A stretch of 64,000 bases of DNA from Caballeronia sp. INDeC2. Lineage in GTDB: Bacteria > Pseudomonadota > Gammaproteobacteria > Burkholderiales > Burkholderiaceae. Shown here one piece after another: positions 45,219 to 54,272 of the stretch. The notes beneath the pieces are model-generated. The model had not been told where the DNA came from and ran no database searches. It saw only the letters and a program-made list of their open reading frames with translations. Made by a program: the position numbers and the translations under genes. Where the stretch lies: NCBI RefSeq assembly GCF_023631325.1, contig NZ_JALQDG010000042.1, positions 1-64,000 on the forward strand. The letters run 5' to 3'. Each line of letters starts with the position of its first letter. Position 1 is the stretch's first letter.

Positions 45219-46784
45219 TCAGTGGCCGGCGGACGGCATCTCGCCGGCCTGCGCGCGCGGCGTCTTGAGAAGAAGCGCGAGCGGCAGACACGCGAGCAGC
45301 GCGATGGCCAGCACGTAAAAAGTTTCGGAGTAGGTCATGACGATGGCCTGCTGGCCGATCTGCATCGACAACTGGCCGAGCGCCTGCATCTTCGCGTGCG
45401 CGATGTCGCCGCCTTGCGCCGCGAAGTTCGCCGCGCTCGCGGCCATGCGCTCCTGACCGATCACCGAATTCGCCGTCAGCGATTCGCGGATCGCCGCCGT
45501 ATGGAAGTCGTTGCGACGATCGATTACGGTGCCGATGATCGCGAGGCCTACCGAGCCGCCGAGATTGCGCGCCATGTTGTAGAGACCGGCCGCATCGCCG
45601 GATTCCTCGCGCGATACGGCGGCCATAGACGCCTGATTGAGCGGCATCATCGCGAGCATCTGGCCGAAGCCGCGCAGAATCTGAGACCAGAAGAAGTCGT
45701 GCCCGACGCTCTGTGCAGTCAGCGAAATGTCGAGCAGGCAGCTCGCCGCGAAGAACAGCAGGCCCGTGATGACGAGCACGCGAAAATCCATCTTGCCGAG
45801 AAGACGCGGCAGCACCGGCATGATGAGAAACGCGGGCACGCCGGACACCAGCATGATCGAGCCGGACTGCAACGCGTTATAGCCCGCGACGATGCTCAGG
45901 AACTGCGGCAGCAAGAACGACACGCAATAGAGGCCCGCGCCCACGGCGAACACGATCAGAATCACGCTCGCATAGCGCGGATTGCGCAGCAGCGAGAGCC
46001 GCACGATCGGCTTCTTCGCGATGAACTGCGAGAGCGCGATGAGCAGGAAGCCGAAGGCGGTGACGCACGTGAGCATCACGATCTCGCTCGATTCGAACCA
46101 TTGATTGCGCTGACCTTCTTCCAGCACGACGGTGAGCGAGCTAAGTCCGATGGCCAGTCCCGCGATGCCGAGCCAGTCGGCCTTCAGAAAAGCCTCCCAG
46201 TGCGACTTCTCGGGCGGCAGCCCGGTGACGAGCAGCGCGACGAGCGCGAAGCCCACCGGCACGTTCACGAAGAAGCACCATGACCACGAGATGTTCTCCG
46301 CGAGCCAGCCGCCGAGCACGGGGCCGAGCAGCGGCCCGAGCAGCACGATCAGGCCGAAGATCGTCATGCCGACGGGCATCTGTTCGCGCGGCAGCCGCGT
46401 CCGGATGATGGTCTGCGCGGTCGGGATCATCGCGCCGCCGGTGAAGCCCTGGCCGATGCGGCCCGCGACCATCATCGGCAGGGAGCTAGAGAGGCCGCAC
46501 ATCACCGAGAACAGCGTGAACAGCACCGCGTTGCCGAGCAGGAAGTTGCGCAGACCGAACACGCGCGTGAGCCACGCGGCGAGCGGGATCATCACGATTT
46601 CCGACATCAGGTAACCGGTCGATATCCATGTGCCTTCGGTGCCGGTCGCGCCGATCTCGCCCTGGATCTGCGGCAGCGCGGAATTGGTGATGGAGATGTC
46701 GAGCGTGGCCATCAGCGCGCCGAGCGCGCCTGCCGTGACCGCGATCCAGTCGACGGCGCTCGCGCGTGCGTGGGGTTCAGTCAT
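45219..46784 (-). CDS. emrB: EmrB/QacA-family multidrug efflux MFS (DHA2)
   Basis: A 521-aa, 14-helix DHA2 transporter. ATLDISITNSALPQIQGEIG is the helix-1 signature, and GRIGQGFTGGAMIPTAQTII and PLLGPVLGGWLAENISWSWC follow. The start at 46784 overlaps the emrA stop by 8 nt; a further upstream ATG would lie deep in emrA. It pumps drugs or toxic acids out with proton influx, together with the neighbouring EmrA and the outer-membrane factor. Confidence 0.93.
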   Translation of the reverse strand: MTEPHARASAVDWIAVTAGALGALMATLDISITNSALPQIQGEIGATGTEGTWISTGYLMSEIVMIPLAAWLTRVFGLRNFLLGNAVLFTLFSVMCGLSSSLPMMVAGRIGQGFTGGAMIPTAQTIIRTRLPREQMPVGMTIFGLIVLLGPLLGPVLGGWLAENISWSWCFFVNVPVGFALVALLVTGLPPEKSHWEAFLKADWLGIAGLAIGLSSLTVVLEEGQRNQWFESSEIVMLTCVTAFGFLLIALSQFIAKKPIVRLSLLRNPRYASVILIVFAVGAGLYCVSFLLPQFLSIVAGYNALQSGSIMLVSGVPAFLIMPVLPRLLGKMDFRVLVITGLLFFAASCLLDISLTAQSVGHDFFWSQILRGFGQMLAMMPLNQASMAAVSREESGDAAGLYNMARNLGGSVGLAIIGTVIDRRNDFHTAAIRESLTANSVIGQERMAASAANFAAQGGDIAHAKMQALGQLSMQIGQQAIVMTYSETFYVLAIALLACLPLALLLKTPRAQAGEMPSAGH

Positions 46785-47904
46785 GGCGATTCTCGGCGGC
46801 GACCCGCTTGCTGTCGTCGGTGGCGGCTTTCGTGTCGACATCGACGGTTACCGACAATCCCGGCAGCAGCACCTTGCGCGTCTGCGGACCCGTATCGACG
46901 CGAATGCGCACGGGCACGCGCTGCACGATCTTCGTGAAGTTGCCAGTGGCGTTCTCGGGCGGCAGCAGCGCGAACTGCGCGCCGGTGCCGGGCGCGAAGC
47001 TCTCGACGACGCCGTGCAGATCGGTGCCCTTGAGCGCATCGACATGCAGCGTCGCCGGCTGACCGATACGCATGCGCCCCACTTGCGTTTCCTTGAAGTT
47101 CGCCTCGAGATAGAGCGACTGGACCGGCACGACCGTCATCAGGCGCGTGCCGGGCTGCACATACTGGCCGACGCGCATTGTGCGGTCGCCCACGCGGCCC
47201 GCGACGGGGCTCACGAGCGTCGTGTCGTCGAGATCGAGCTTCGACTGGTTGAGCTGCGCCTGCGCCGCTTCCATCTGCGCGCGCGCCTGCGCGATCTGCG
47301 CTTCGGTCGCGCCGATCTGCATCGTGGCGGAGCGGGCGGCGGCGAGATTCGCGGCGAGCGTGGCGCGCGCCTGATCGCGCGTCGACACGAGACTCGCGAG
47401 GCGCTCGGCGGTTTCCGCGCCGGTCGCGACGAGCGGACGATAGCGGGTCACGTCGTCCTCCGCGTGCGTGAGACTCACGCGCGATACGTCGGCCTGCGCC
47501 TTCGCCTGTTCGGCGTTCGCGTGCTGCTGCTTCAATTCCGCCTCGGCGCGCTGGATGTCGGCGGCGCGCGCATCGAGCGTCGCCTTCGCCTGATCGAGCG
47601 ATGCCTGATACTGCCGCGTGTCGAGGCGCGCGAGCGGCGTGCCCGCCGCGACGGACTGATTGTCCTCGACCAGCACTTCCGTGATGTAGCCGCTCACCTT
47701 GGGCGCGATGGTTACGCTGTCGGCCTTCAGATACGCGTCGTCGGTGGTTTCGACGAAGCGGCCGACAGTCCACCAGCGCAACCCCCATGCAACGCCGACG
47801 ACGACCGCGACGATTCCGATTGCGATCAGCACGCGCTTGCGTGACGGTTTGCCCTTGGCGGCGTCAGCGGGTTGGTCGCCGTGCGTGGGCGCTGTGACTG
47901 ACAT
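46777..47904 (-). CDS. emrA: EmrA-type membrane fusion protein (HlyD family)
   Basis: A 375-aa periplasmic adaptor. One N-terminal membrane helix (RVLIAIGIVAVVVGVAWGLR) is followed by a lipoyl half (FVETTDDAYLKADSVTIAPK), a long coiled-coil hairpin (about 110-215) and the beta-barrel (LVSPVAGRVGDRTMRVGQYV). It links EmrB to the outer-membrane factor. The start at 47904 has CGGAGAAAAC upstream. It is the first gene of the operon, divergent from tetR, and its promoter carries the two TetR palindromes. Confidence 0.93.
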   Translation of the reverse strand: MSVTAPTHGDQPADAAKGKPSRKRVLIAIGIVAVVVGVAWGLRWWTVGRFVETTDDAYLKADSVTIAPKVSGYITEVLVEDNQSVAAGTPLARLDTRQYQASLDQAKATLDARAADIQRAEAELKQQHANAEQAKAQADVSRVSLTHAEDDVTRYRPLVATGAETAERLASLVSTRDQARATLAANLAAARSATMQIGATEAQIAQARAQMEAAQAQLNQSKLDLDDTTLVSPVAGRVGDRTMRVGQYVQPGTRLMTVVPVQSLYLEANFKETQVGRMRIGQPATLHVDALKGTDLHGVVESFAPGTGAQFALLPPENATGNFTKIVQRVPVRIRVDTGPQTRKVLLPGLSVTVDVDTKAATDDSKRVAAENRHD

Positions 47905-48010
47905 GTTTTCTCCGGGATCTTTTGCGCTACCGCCTGCGTGCGGTAGTCTTCGATGAATACGAGAGGGTGAGCGCTCGCCGCATGTTCGATAACGCGGTGC
48001 GCTCGCCAAA

Positions 48011-48057
48011 CTAGACGATGTCGTCTAGTATGCACGAATCTAGACGGCTGCGTCTAG
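48011..48057. promoter_or_regulatory. Two TetR operator palindromes
   Basis: CTAGACGATGTCGTCTAG (48011-48028, 8-bp arms) and CTAGACGGCTGCGTCTAG (48040-48057, 7-bp arms) are 29 bp apart, between the divergent emrA and tetR genes. They share the arms CTAGACG / CGTCTAG. Occupation by the TetR protein at 48081 would repress both directions. Confidence 0.85.
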
Positions 48058-48080
48058 TTTGGCCAGCCCCAGGAGAGACG

Positions 48081-48746
48081 ATGAAAAAGCCTCGCGCCGA
48101 CGATGAAAGCGAGTCGCAGGGTCAGGAACGCGGCAGCGCCGCGCGTTCGCCGCTGCAGGCGCGCGGGCGTGCGCGTATCGAGGCAGTGCTCGATGCGACC
48201 GCCGAGTTGATCGTCGAAAAAGGATTGGAGGGCGTGACGATGCATGGCGTCGCCCGGCGCGCCCAGACGCCGATCGGCTCGATGTATCACTTCTTCCCGG
48301 ATCGCGACAGCCTGCTCGCCGCGTTGTGGGATCGGCACGCGGCGGCGCTCGAAGAACTGGAAGACGAACTTGGACGCATCGACAGCGAGACGTGGCGGGG
48401 ACTGTCGGCGGAGGCGGTGATCGATCGCATCATGACGCCGCATATCGAATATTTCGAGCGCAAGACCGATTTCCTGATCCTGATGTCGGTCATGCCGCAC
48501 GACGAAGCGAAGAAGAAACGCAAGTCCAGCATGATGCGAAAGGTGATCGACGCGCGCATGCCGGGCGTGAAGGCGTCCGAGCGTGAACTTTACGTGGAGA
48601 TGCTGCATGCGCTCGCGGGCGGCGCGTTAGCGGTCAAGCTGCGTCCGTCGATGGGCGACGTGCAATTGGCGCGACGCTATCTGCGCGAAGTCAAGCGCGC
48701 GCTGGCCGCGTATCTGGCTGCGGTGGAGGCGGCGGTGCTCAGGTGA
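48081..48746 (+). CDS. TetR-family repressor of the efflux operon
   Basis: A 221-aa TetR protein: the HTH is GLEGVTMHGVARRAQTPIGS followed by MYHFFPDRDSLL. The ligand domain follows (about 85-215). The start at 48081 has CAGGAGAGACG upstream. A basic N-terminal tail of about 30 residues precedes the usual TetR start. It probably binds the palindromes at 48011-48057 and is released by a pump substrate. Its 3' end overlaps the next, convergent gene by 8 bp. Confidence 0.93.
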   Translation: MKKPRADDESESQGQERGSAARSPLQARGRARIEAVLDATAELIVEKGLEGVTMHGVARRAQTPIGSMYHFFPDRDSLLAALWDRHAAALEELEDELGRIDSETWRGLSAEAVIDRIMTPHIEYFERKTDFLILMSVMPHDEAKKKRKSSMMRKVIDARMPGVKASERELYVEMLHALAGGALAVKLRPSMGDVQLARRYLREVKRALAAYLAAVEAAVLR

Positions 48747-49008
48747 CGGTCTCGGCGTGCCTGCGATTCTGCCGCGTCTTGAACTCGCTCGAATCGACAT
48801 GTTCCGGGGTCAGCGAAAGGCCGCATGCCGCGCACGCAGGCGTGTTATCGGCGAAAAGACGATCAGTGCCGTCGTAGTGACCGGAATGCGAGAGGCCTTC
48901 CAGCGTGGCGCGATACCAGTGTGAGTGCCCGTCGTCGTAGATGCTTTCCACGATCGATCCGCGATGCCCGCAAGGGCAGTTCACGTGTGTGATGATGCCG
49001 ACTTTCAT
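48739..49008 (-). CDS. Small Cys-rich protein, probable zinc ribbon
   Basis: An 89-aa protein starting MKVGIITHVNCPCGHRGSIV. Two Cys pairs (CPC in the first 15 residues and CAAC later) fit one zinc site of ribbon type. DDGHSHWYRATLEGLSHSGH is conserved-looking but unassigned. GAGGCGCGC precedes the ATG. It is convergent with tetR. No function is known; similar short proteins occur in Burkholderia genomes. Confidence 0.7.
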   Translation of the reverse strand: MKVGIITHVNCPCGHRGSIVESIYDDGHSHWYRATLEGLSHSGHYDGTDRLFADNTPACAACGLSLTPEHVDSSEFKTRQNRRHAETVT

Positions 49009-49473
49009 GCGCGCCTCGTTGTGGTTGGGAAGCGGTGATGGCAAGCGTGCCGTGGAAGAATACGCGCAACGCGTGTACCCGCCTTGCTCGATTCGGCAGG
49101 CGATCGAATATCGAGTTCATCCGGCTTGCGATGATTCCGGCAAATAGGCGTCATCCTCTCCATAACGGGTCTCGTGGGGTGGAAAGGACTTTCGAAGCGC
49201 GCGTGCTTTCTCGATGCGAGGCGCGTACCGGATGCAATCGGTCGCATCGATCGGATTCGTAAAATTTCGCTATACAAAATCCTTAAACCGCGTAGGATGG
49301 ACGAATCAAGCGAGTCGCAATCAATTCGCAACATCCGATAGCGCTCAAGCGCAGGCCCCGAACGGGATCAGCCTCAGGTCGGAGACCGTGCAACGCGGTC
49401 GTCGTGTCAGCTTGCCGATACTGCTCTACGCCCCCTTACTTCATGCCGCCTGCGCGCGGCGCGAGATCATTTG
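49009..49473. other. Intergenic stretch without a supported gene
   Basis: No open frame here has a convincing start or composition. It separates the Cys-rich gene (leftward) from the small gene at 49474 (rightward), so it should hold two divergent promoters; I cannot pin them with confidence. Confidence 0.4.
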
Positions 49474-49755
49474 ATGACAGTCGAAAACCGCTTCTATCGT
49501 GGCCTGGAAATATGGCCGCTCGTTTTTTCGCATCGGGCCGCCGGAGCGAATCACGCTTATAACCTCGACGATGGATTCGATGCCGCCGTGCGCATTCAGG
49601 AACCGTCGGCGGAATTGGGGCTGTCGCGCAGTCGCGTGTTCAAGATCAGCGCGAACGAGCCGTTTCAAAGCGCCGGCGACGCACGTCGCGCATCGATTGC
49701 GTATGCCGAACAGATGATCGACAAATGTCCGCAGGCGAGGACGTTTCTCGATTAG
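49474..49755 (+). CDS. Small hypothetical protein
   Basis: A 93-aa soluble protein (MTVENRFYRGLEIWPLVFSH, later NLDDGFDAAVRIQEPSAELG and ASIAYAEQMIDKCPQARTFL). The order of a short beta-rich start and a C-terminal amphipathic helix resembles the other small proteins at 49781 and 53285, though the match is weak. An ATG directly upstream (49471) is an alternative start. It is the first of a group of small genes before the sigma factor. Function unknown. Confidence 0.6.
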   Translation: MTVENRFYRGLEIWPLVFSHRAAGANHAYNLDDGFDAAVRIQEPSAELGLSRSRVFKISANEPFQSAGDARRASIAYAEQMIDKCPQARTFLD

Positions 49756-49780
49756 CACGCGTCGATCAATAGGAACCGTG

Positions 49781-49996
49781 ATGCAACCCGACACCCGCAA
49801 CATCCGCATCGATCCGACACCGCGCCGCGCCGACGGGGAATACATGGCCCATGCCCGTATCAGCACCAACGGTGCGGACGGCAGCGAAACGGATGTCTTC
49901 GTGAGCGGCGACCTTGCCGGCTTCGACCGGCGCGACGAAGCCGTCGCTTTTGCGGCGAAGTGGGCGCGCGACTGGCTCGAAGTTCGTTTCGGTTGA
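49781..49996 (+). CDS. Small hypothetical protein with WAxDW C-terminal helix
   Basis: A 71-aa protein with AGGAACCGTG before its ATG. The centre is beta-rich (YMAHARISTNGADGSETDVF). The end DRRDEAVAFAAKWARDWLEV is close to the end of the protein at 53285 (TEAIAYANRWAKDWID). The shared EAxAxAxxWAxDW signature marks a small family that I recall from Burkholderia and Chromobacterium genomes. Function unknown. Confidence 0.7.
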   Translation: MQPDTRNIRIDPTPRRADGEYMAHARISTNGADGSETDVFVSGDLAGFDRRDEAVAFAAKWARDWLEVRFG

Positions 49997-50096
49997 TCGA
50001 CCTCGGTAGATTGATATGCCGTGATTTCGTCTGCGCAGGCCGCCGCGCCTCTGGCTAACGTCTCACATTGGCAAAGAAGCTGATTGTGGAGAGAGG

Positions 50097-52016
50097 ATGG
50101 CCGGTTCCCGTCGAAACGAAGCAAGCGAAGATATGCCCTCGGACGCGCGAAGCGTCCGCATCGCCACCGCAAGAAAGGGCAAGTCCGCCGCCGATGCGCC
50201 GCAGCTCGACCGGCAACGACGCGCAGAAGAACAGCAACGAGCAATACGCGCCTTGATCCGTGTAGCGAAGGATCAAGGCTTCGTCACGCATGCGCAGATC
50301 AACGATCATGTGCCGCACGGGCTTGCGCAGCCGACCGTGCTCGAAGACATCTCGCGCACGTTCCTCGAAATGGGCGTCGCAGTGTACGAACAGGTGCCCG
50401 ACACCGAAACCCTGCTGCTCGATGACGCGCCCCCCGCCGTCGCCCTCGACGATCAGACGGAAGAAGACGCCGAAGTCGCGCTGTCGACGGTCGATGCCGA
50501 ATATGGCCGCACGACCGATCCCGTGCGCATGTACATGCGCGAGATGGGCGCGAAGCAATTGCTGACGCGCGCGGCCGAGATTCAGATTGCACGTCGAATC
50601 GAGGCGAGCATCAACGAGATGATCCAGGCTATCGCGGCCTGTCCTCCCACGATCTCGATGATTCTCGCGAGCGCGCAGCAAGTCGCCGAAGATAAGCTCG
50701 GTATCGACGAACTGATCGATGGCATCGATGACGCGTCGACGCCGACGGAAGTCGATAACTCCGCGCGCGGCGATGGCGAAAGCGATCCCGAAGCCGACGA
50801 TGAAGCGAACCGCTTGCGGTTGATGCAACTCAAGCACGACGCACTCGCGCTCTTCGCGCGTGTGGGCCATTGCGTCGATGAGTTGCGCGAAGCGGGCGCG
50901 GGCGATGTTCAGAACGCTCACGATACGATCCGAAACGAACTTGCACGCGTACGCTTCACCGCTCGCACAGTCGAGCGCGCCTGCAACGATATCCAGCAGC
51001 GGCTCGCGCACGTGCGTCAGATCGAGCGGCGGATTTGCGGCATTGTCATCGACCGATGCGGCATGCCGCGTGAGCAGTTCATCGCATCGTTTCCGGGACA
51101 TGAGACCGATCTCGACTGGACGACGAAAACCGCTTTGAAATCGCATGATTTCGGCGCATCGCTGGAACGCAGTCTGCCCGCCATACAGGCCGAGCAGCGG
51201 CACTTGATCGAACTCGAACAGCAAGCCGCCATGCAGATTCAGCGCTTGAAGCAAATCGGCCGGCAACTGCTCGCTGCCGAATCGCGCATGCGGCATGCGA
51301 AGAACGAGATGATCGAGGCCAATCTGCGGCTCGTGATTTCGATCGCAAAGAAATACATGAATCGCGGCGTGCACTTTCTGGATCTGGTCCAGGAAGGCAA
51401 CATCGGTTTGATGAAGGCCGTCGATAAATTCGAATACAGGCGCGGCTGGAAATTTTCGACGTATGCGACGTGGTGGGTTCGTCAGGCGGTCACGCGCGCG
51501 GTCGCAGACCAGGCGCGCACGATTCGTGTGCCGGTGCATATGGTCGAGACGATCAACAAGCTCAATCGCATTTCGAGCGAGATCTTGCAGCAGACCGGCA
51601 AGCCCGCGCTGCCTGCCGTTCTGGCCGAGCGCATGGCGTTGCCTGAAGCGCGCATCGGCAGCATTCAGAAGATGGCGATGCGCCTGATCTCGCTCGAAAC
51701 GCCCGCAAACGACGACGCCGACGCGACGCTTGGTGACCTGATCGAAGATTCGAACGCGGAGTCGCCGCTCGATGCGGTCGTGCGCGCCAGCTTGCGCGCC
51801 GCAATCGACGATGCCTTGAACGCGCTTTCGCCACGCGAGGCGAGAGTGCTGCGCATGCGCTTCGGCATCGATATGCTCAACGAATTCACGCTCGGCGAAC
51901 TAGGCACGCACCTGGGCGTGTCGCGCGAACGCATCCGGCAGATCGAAAGCCAGGCCATTCGCAAGCTCATGCATCCGCGCCGCGCCGATAAGCTGCGCTC
52001 GTTTCTCGATCATTAG
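50097..52016 (+). CDS. RpoD-like sigma-70 factor (paralogue)
   Basis: A 639-aa sigma factor of RpoD architecture. It has region 1.1/1.2 (TDPVRMYMREMGAKQLLTRA) and the non-conserved insert of primary sigmas. Region 2 (NLRLVISIAKKYMNRGVHFL, DLVQEGNIGLMKAVDKFEYR, WKFSTYATWWVRQAVTRAV) is followed by region 3 and region 4.2 (HLGVSRERIRQIESQAIRKL). It directs RNA polymerase to -35/-10 promoters. Burkholderiaceae normally carry rpoD beside dnaG on chromosome 1; neither dnaG nor rpsU is here, so this is probably an extra RpoD-like gene. The ribosome binding site overlaps the start closely (GGAGAGAGGATG). Confidence 0.92.
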   Translation: MAGSRRNEASEDMPSDARSVRIATARKGKSAADAPQLDRQRRAEEQQRAIRALIRVAKDQGFVTHAQINDHVPHGLAQPTVLEDISRTFLEMGVAVYEQVPDTETLLLDDAPPAVALDDQTEEDAEVALSTVDAEYGRTTDPVRMYMREMGAKQLLTRAAEIQIARRIEASINEMIQAIAACPPTISMILASAQQVAEDKLGIDELIDGIDDASTPTEVDNSARGDGESDPEADDEANRLRLMQLKHDALALFARVGHCVDELREAGAGDVQNAHDTIRNELARVRFTARTVERACNDIQQRLAHVRQIERRICGIVIDRCGMPREQFIASFPGHETDLDWTTKTALKSHDFGASLERSLPAIQAEQRHLIELEQQAAMQIQRLKQIGRQLLAAESRMRHAKNEMIEANLRLVISIAKKYMNRGVHFLDLVQEGNIGLMKAVDKFEYRRGWKFSTYATWWVRQAVTRAVADQARTIRVPVHMVETINKLNRISSEILQQTGKPALPAVLAERMALPEARIGSIQKMAMRLISLETPANDDADATLGDLIEDSNAESPLDAVVRASLRAAIDDALNALSPREARVLRMRFGIDMLNEFTLGELGTHLGVSRERIRQIESQAIRKLMHPRRADKLRSFLDH

Positions 52017-53002
52017 TCGTTCGTGATGCTCATCAGCACGTCGGCGTACCAGGCGCTGTTGAGACCGAGCGATTCGTCCACATGCAGATCGCGCGTCGTC
52101 ATGTCGATCGTGGATGAATGAATGCCCAGCAGCCGCCAGGGAAGCGCGCTTGCCGCGCCGTTTTCATCGGCCGACACGCGGCTTATCACGACGGGCGCGC
52201 CGCTCGTGCCCCGGTGCGTACGCGCATCGGTGATGAAGCAGCCTTTACCCTGAAACCGCAGCCCGAACGCCGACGCAATGATGCCTTGCCTCACCACGGG
52301 CAGATGATGCAGCGAGTCGTGAAATCCCAGCGGAAAACCGACGATCAATACGGAAGCGCCGATCGGCAACGCGTCGCTGGAGGTGGGCAGATGTTCGGGA
52401 CCGAACGCGGCGAACACGGCCGTGCGTGGCAACCGATCGCGCGGGACTTCGAGCACGGCGACGTCGATTTCGCCGCCCGTATCCGATGCCTGTCGCCACA
52501 GGCTCATGCCCTTATCGTAGAGCGGTAGCGATGCCCACGCCGACGCGCCCAGATTGTCGCGATCCACATGCAGCTCGATCTCGAGGCGATCCGGGTGATG
52601 CTGGCTCGGCGCGTCCGTCAGCACGTGGCGGCTCGTGACGAGAAAGAGGCGCTCTCCGCGCGTGAAGAAAAAGCCGCTCGCGTTCGTCAGATGACGTGTG
52701 TGCGCGAACGTGCGCACTCGCACGGCAGTGAGCAGAAGGGCTTCCACCGTAGGCTTGCGTGCTGCGTCAGGCTCGTCGAGCGGATTTGAATCGGCAGTCT
52801 TTTCAGCGAGGAAGCTTCGCAACGCGTCGTACTGCGGCCCCTGATTCTGCGCGCCGTTTTCCGACAAAAATGCCGCGACGGGTCTCTCCGAAACGGATCC
52901 GCCGGAAGCCGCATTCGGTACATGCCGAACGACGCCCTGCGCGCCATCGCAAAGAAGCCATCTGTCGCCGTTTGAACTGCGATAAAACTCGGTCGTGTGC
53001 AT
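52013..53002 (-). CDS. Trypsin-like serine protease fused to a small N-terminal domain
   Basis: A 329-aa protein. The first 65 residues (HTTEFYRSSNGDRWLLCDGA, then VRHVPNAASGGSVSERPVAA) match a small domain that elsewhere in Burkholderia is a free-standing protein. A short linker leads to a chymotrypsin-fold protease: His in LVTSRHVLTD, Asp in GEIDVAVLEV and Ser in HRGTSGAPVV. There is no signal peptide, so it is cytoplasmic. An in-frame start at 53236 has no ribosome binding site. It may have arisen by fusion of two neighbours. It is convergent with the sigma gene; the stops overlap. Confidence 0.8.
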   Translation of the reverse strand: MHTTEFYRSSNGDRWLLCDGAQGVVRHVPNAASGGSVSERPVAAFLSENGAQNQGPQYDALRSFLAEKTADSNPLDEPDAARKPTVEALLLTAVRVRTFAHTRHLTNASGFFFTRGERLFLVTSRHVLTDAPSQHHPDRLEIELHVDRDNLGASAWASLPLYDKGMSLWRQASDTGGEIDVAVLEVPRDRLPRTAVFAAFGPEHLPTSSDALPIGASVLIVGFPLGFHDSLHHLPVVRQGIIASAFGLRFQGKGCFITDARTHRGTSGAPVVISRVSADENGAASALPWRLLGIHSSTIDMTTRDLHVDESLGLNSAWYADVLMSITND

Positions 53003-53284
53003 TGCCGTGGTGTCCTCAGCGCGACCGGTGATCAACTTAAGTCGCTTCAGGTGCAGCGGTCGCCGCGAAAATGCAGATTGGAGTGGCCGTGAAACTCGAG
53101 CGTGGCCGCTACCGACTCGTGCACTGAGAGCGTCGAGCGGCGCAGCGTTTTCGGCCGTAGAAAGCAGAGGATCGATGAACAGCAATCGGATGCGCAAGCG
53201 TAAATCGACGATACGCACCCCGCTTGACGGGGTCAAGGCATTTCAAATTTCACGGGAGGATCGAACGAGGCCGACCGCCATGCA

Positions 53285-53503
53285 TTATCCGCAAGTGTCG
53301 ATCCAGTCCTTTGCCCAGCGATTTGCGTAGGCAATGGCCTCGGTTTCCTTTGAGAAATAGCCGACGGAATAAAAGGTGTACTGCGATTCGGAAGAACGTT
53401 TGCTTGTTCGGTCGACTGACACATTTGCCGAAAACGTCCGATCGGGCAAACGGTGAGCGGTCGCTTGTACCGCATAGCCTTGATAACTCTGAATGGATGC
53501 CAT
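53285..53503 (-). CDS. Small protein of the WAxDW family
   Basis: A 72-aa protein: SYQGYAVQATAHRLPDRTFS, then FYSVGYFSKETEAIAYANRW and AKDWIDTCG. It shares the C-terminal EAxAxAxxWAKDW signature with the protein at 49781. Single small domain, no signal peptide. Function unknown; co-location with a sigma factor, a cold-shock gene and a protease suggests a stress role, which is inference. Confidence 0.75.
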   Translation of the reverse strand: MASIQSYQGYAVQATAHRLPDRTFSANVSVDRTSKRSSESQYTFYSVGYFSKETEAIAYANRWAKDWIDTCG

Positions 53504-53647
53504 TAGGTTTTATATTTTTTGGCGTTGATACTTACGTTCAAACGCAACGGGTGAGAAGAGTGTGCGCGCAATGAGTCGCCGAGCGATGTCGGAACTGGCG
53601 GCAAAGAAGGGGGAGAAGAAAAGCGGGGAAACGGAGAAGCTGAAGAA

Positions 53648-53672
53648 ACGGGATCCGGAGAACGGATCCCGT
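53648..53672 (-). terminator. Terminator hairpin of the cold-shock gene
   Basis: ACGGGATCCG and CGGATCCCGT form a perfect 10-bp stem with a 5-nt loop, 11 bp beyond the cold-shock stop. On the minus strand a T-rich run (TTCTTC) follows. Confidence 0.75.
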
Positions 53673-53682
53673 GACGCTGAAA

Positions 53683-53886
53683 TTACAGCGGCTTGATGTT
53701 CGATGCTTGCATGCCCTTCGGGCCGCGCTTCGTCTCGAAGCTTACTTTCTGACCTTCCGCGAGGGTCTTGAAACCATCGGCGCGAATTTCGGAAAAGTGT
53801 GCGAACAGATCGTCGCCGCCGTTATCCGGGGTAATGAAACCAAAACCCTTGGTGTCATTGAACCACTTGACGGTGCCGTTATCCAT
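53683..53886 (-). CDS. cspA: Cold-shock domain protein (CspA family)
   Basis: A 67-aa single cold-shock domain with RNP1 KGFGFITP and RNP2 DLFAHFS, length normal. It binds single-stranded RNA and DNA and melts RNA structures. The ATG has a usual Burkholderia start MDNGTVKWFNDTKGFGFITP (a Met-Asp variant of METGTVKWF). The upstream stretch to about 54000 is probably its 5' leader, which in this family can be long and temperature-sensing. Confidence 0.97.
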   Translation of the reverse strand: MDNGTVKWFNDTKGFGFITPDNGGDDLFAHFSEIRADGFKTLAEGQKVSFETKRGPKGMQASNIKPL

Positions 53887-54272
53887 GAAAAATCCTTGAA
53901 ATAAAAATGTGAGTATTGAAGAGGAGAAGCATCAAGGAGGGAGTGGACAACGAATTCCGGCAGCAACGGATGATTGATGAGCAGCAGTCGACTTCTTGAA
54001 CTTCAGCGTGAATCATACCAAACCCAAACGAAACGGTCAACTATTCGTCGATTTATTTGCTCCGCGCGCAGTCGGCCGGCGTCGGGCATGTTCGTGGCGC
54101 GGTGGCGCTTCCTCGTCCGACAATTCGGATAATTAATGATTGACGCGGTCGCGCTTCGAAGCAGAAGCTCTCGGAACCACTTCGTAATGAAGCCTCCGAT
54201 CTGATTACGCGCTGAAAATATATTTCCTTCCGCCATGCTCCGCATTGCATGGTCTCGACCACGGAGAAGAGA
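53887..54272. other. Intergenic region between csp and the metalloprotease
   Basis: No supported gene. It should contain the csp leader and promoter (minus strand) and the metalloprotease promoter (plus strand). I see no clear operator. Confidence 0.4.

Noticed and set aside
43832..45268. 478-aa open frame antisense to the outer-membrane factor
   Set aside because: Arg-rich shadow frame.
50055..51539. 494-aa open frame antisense to the sigma factor gene
   Set aside because: Shadow of a clear RpoD-like gene.
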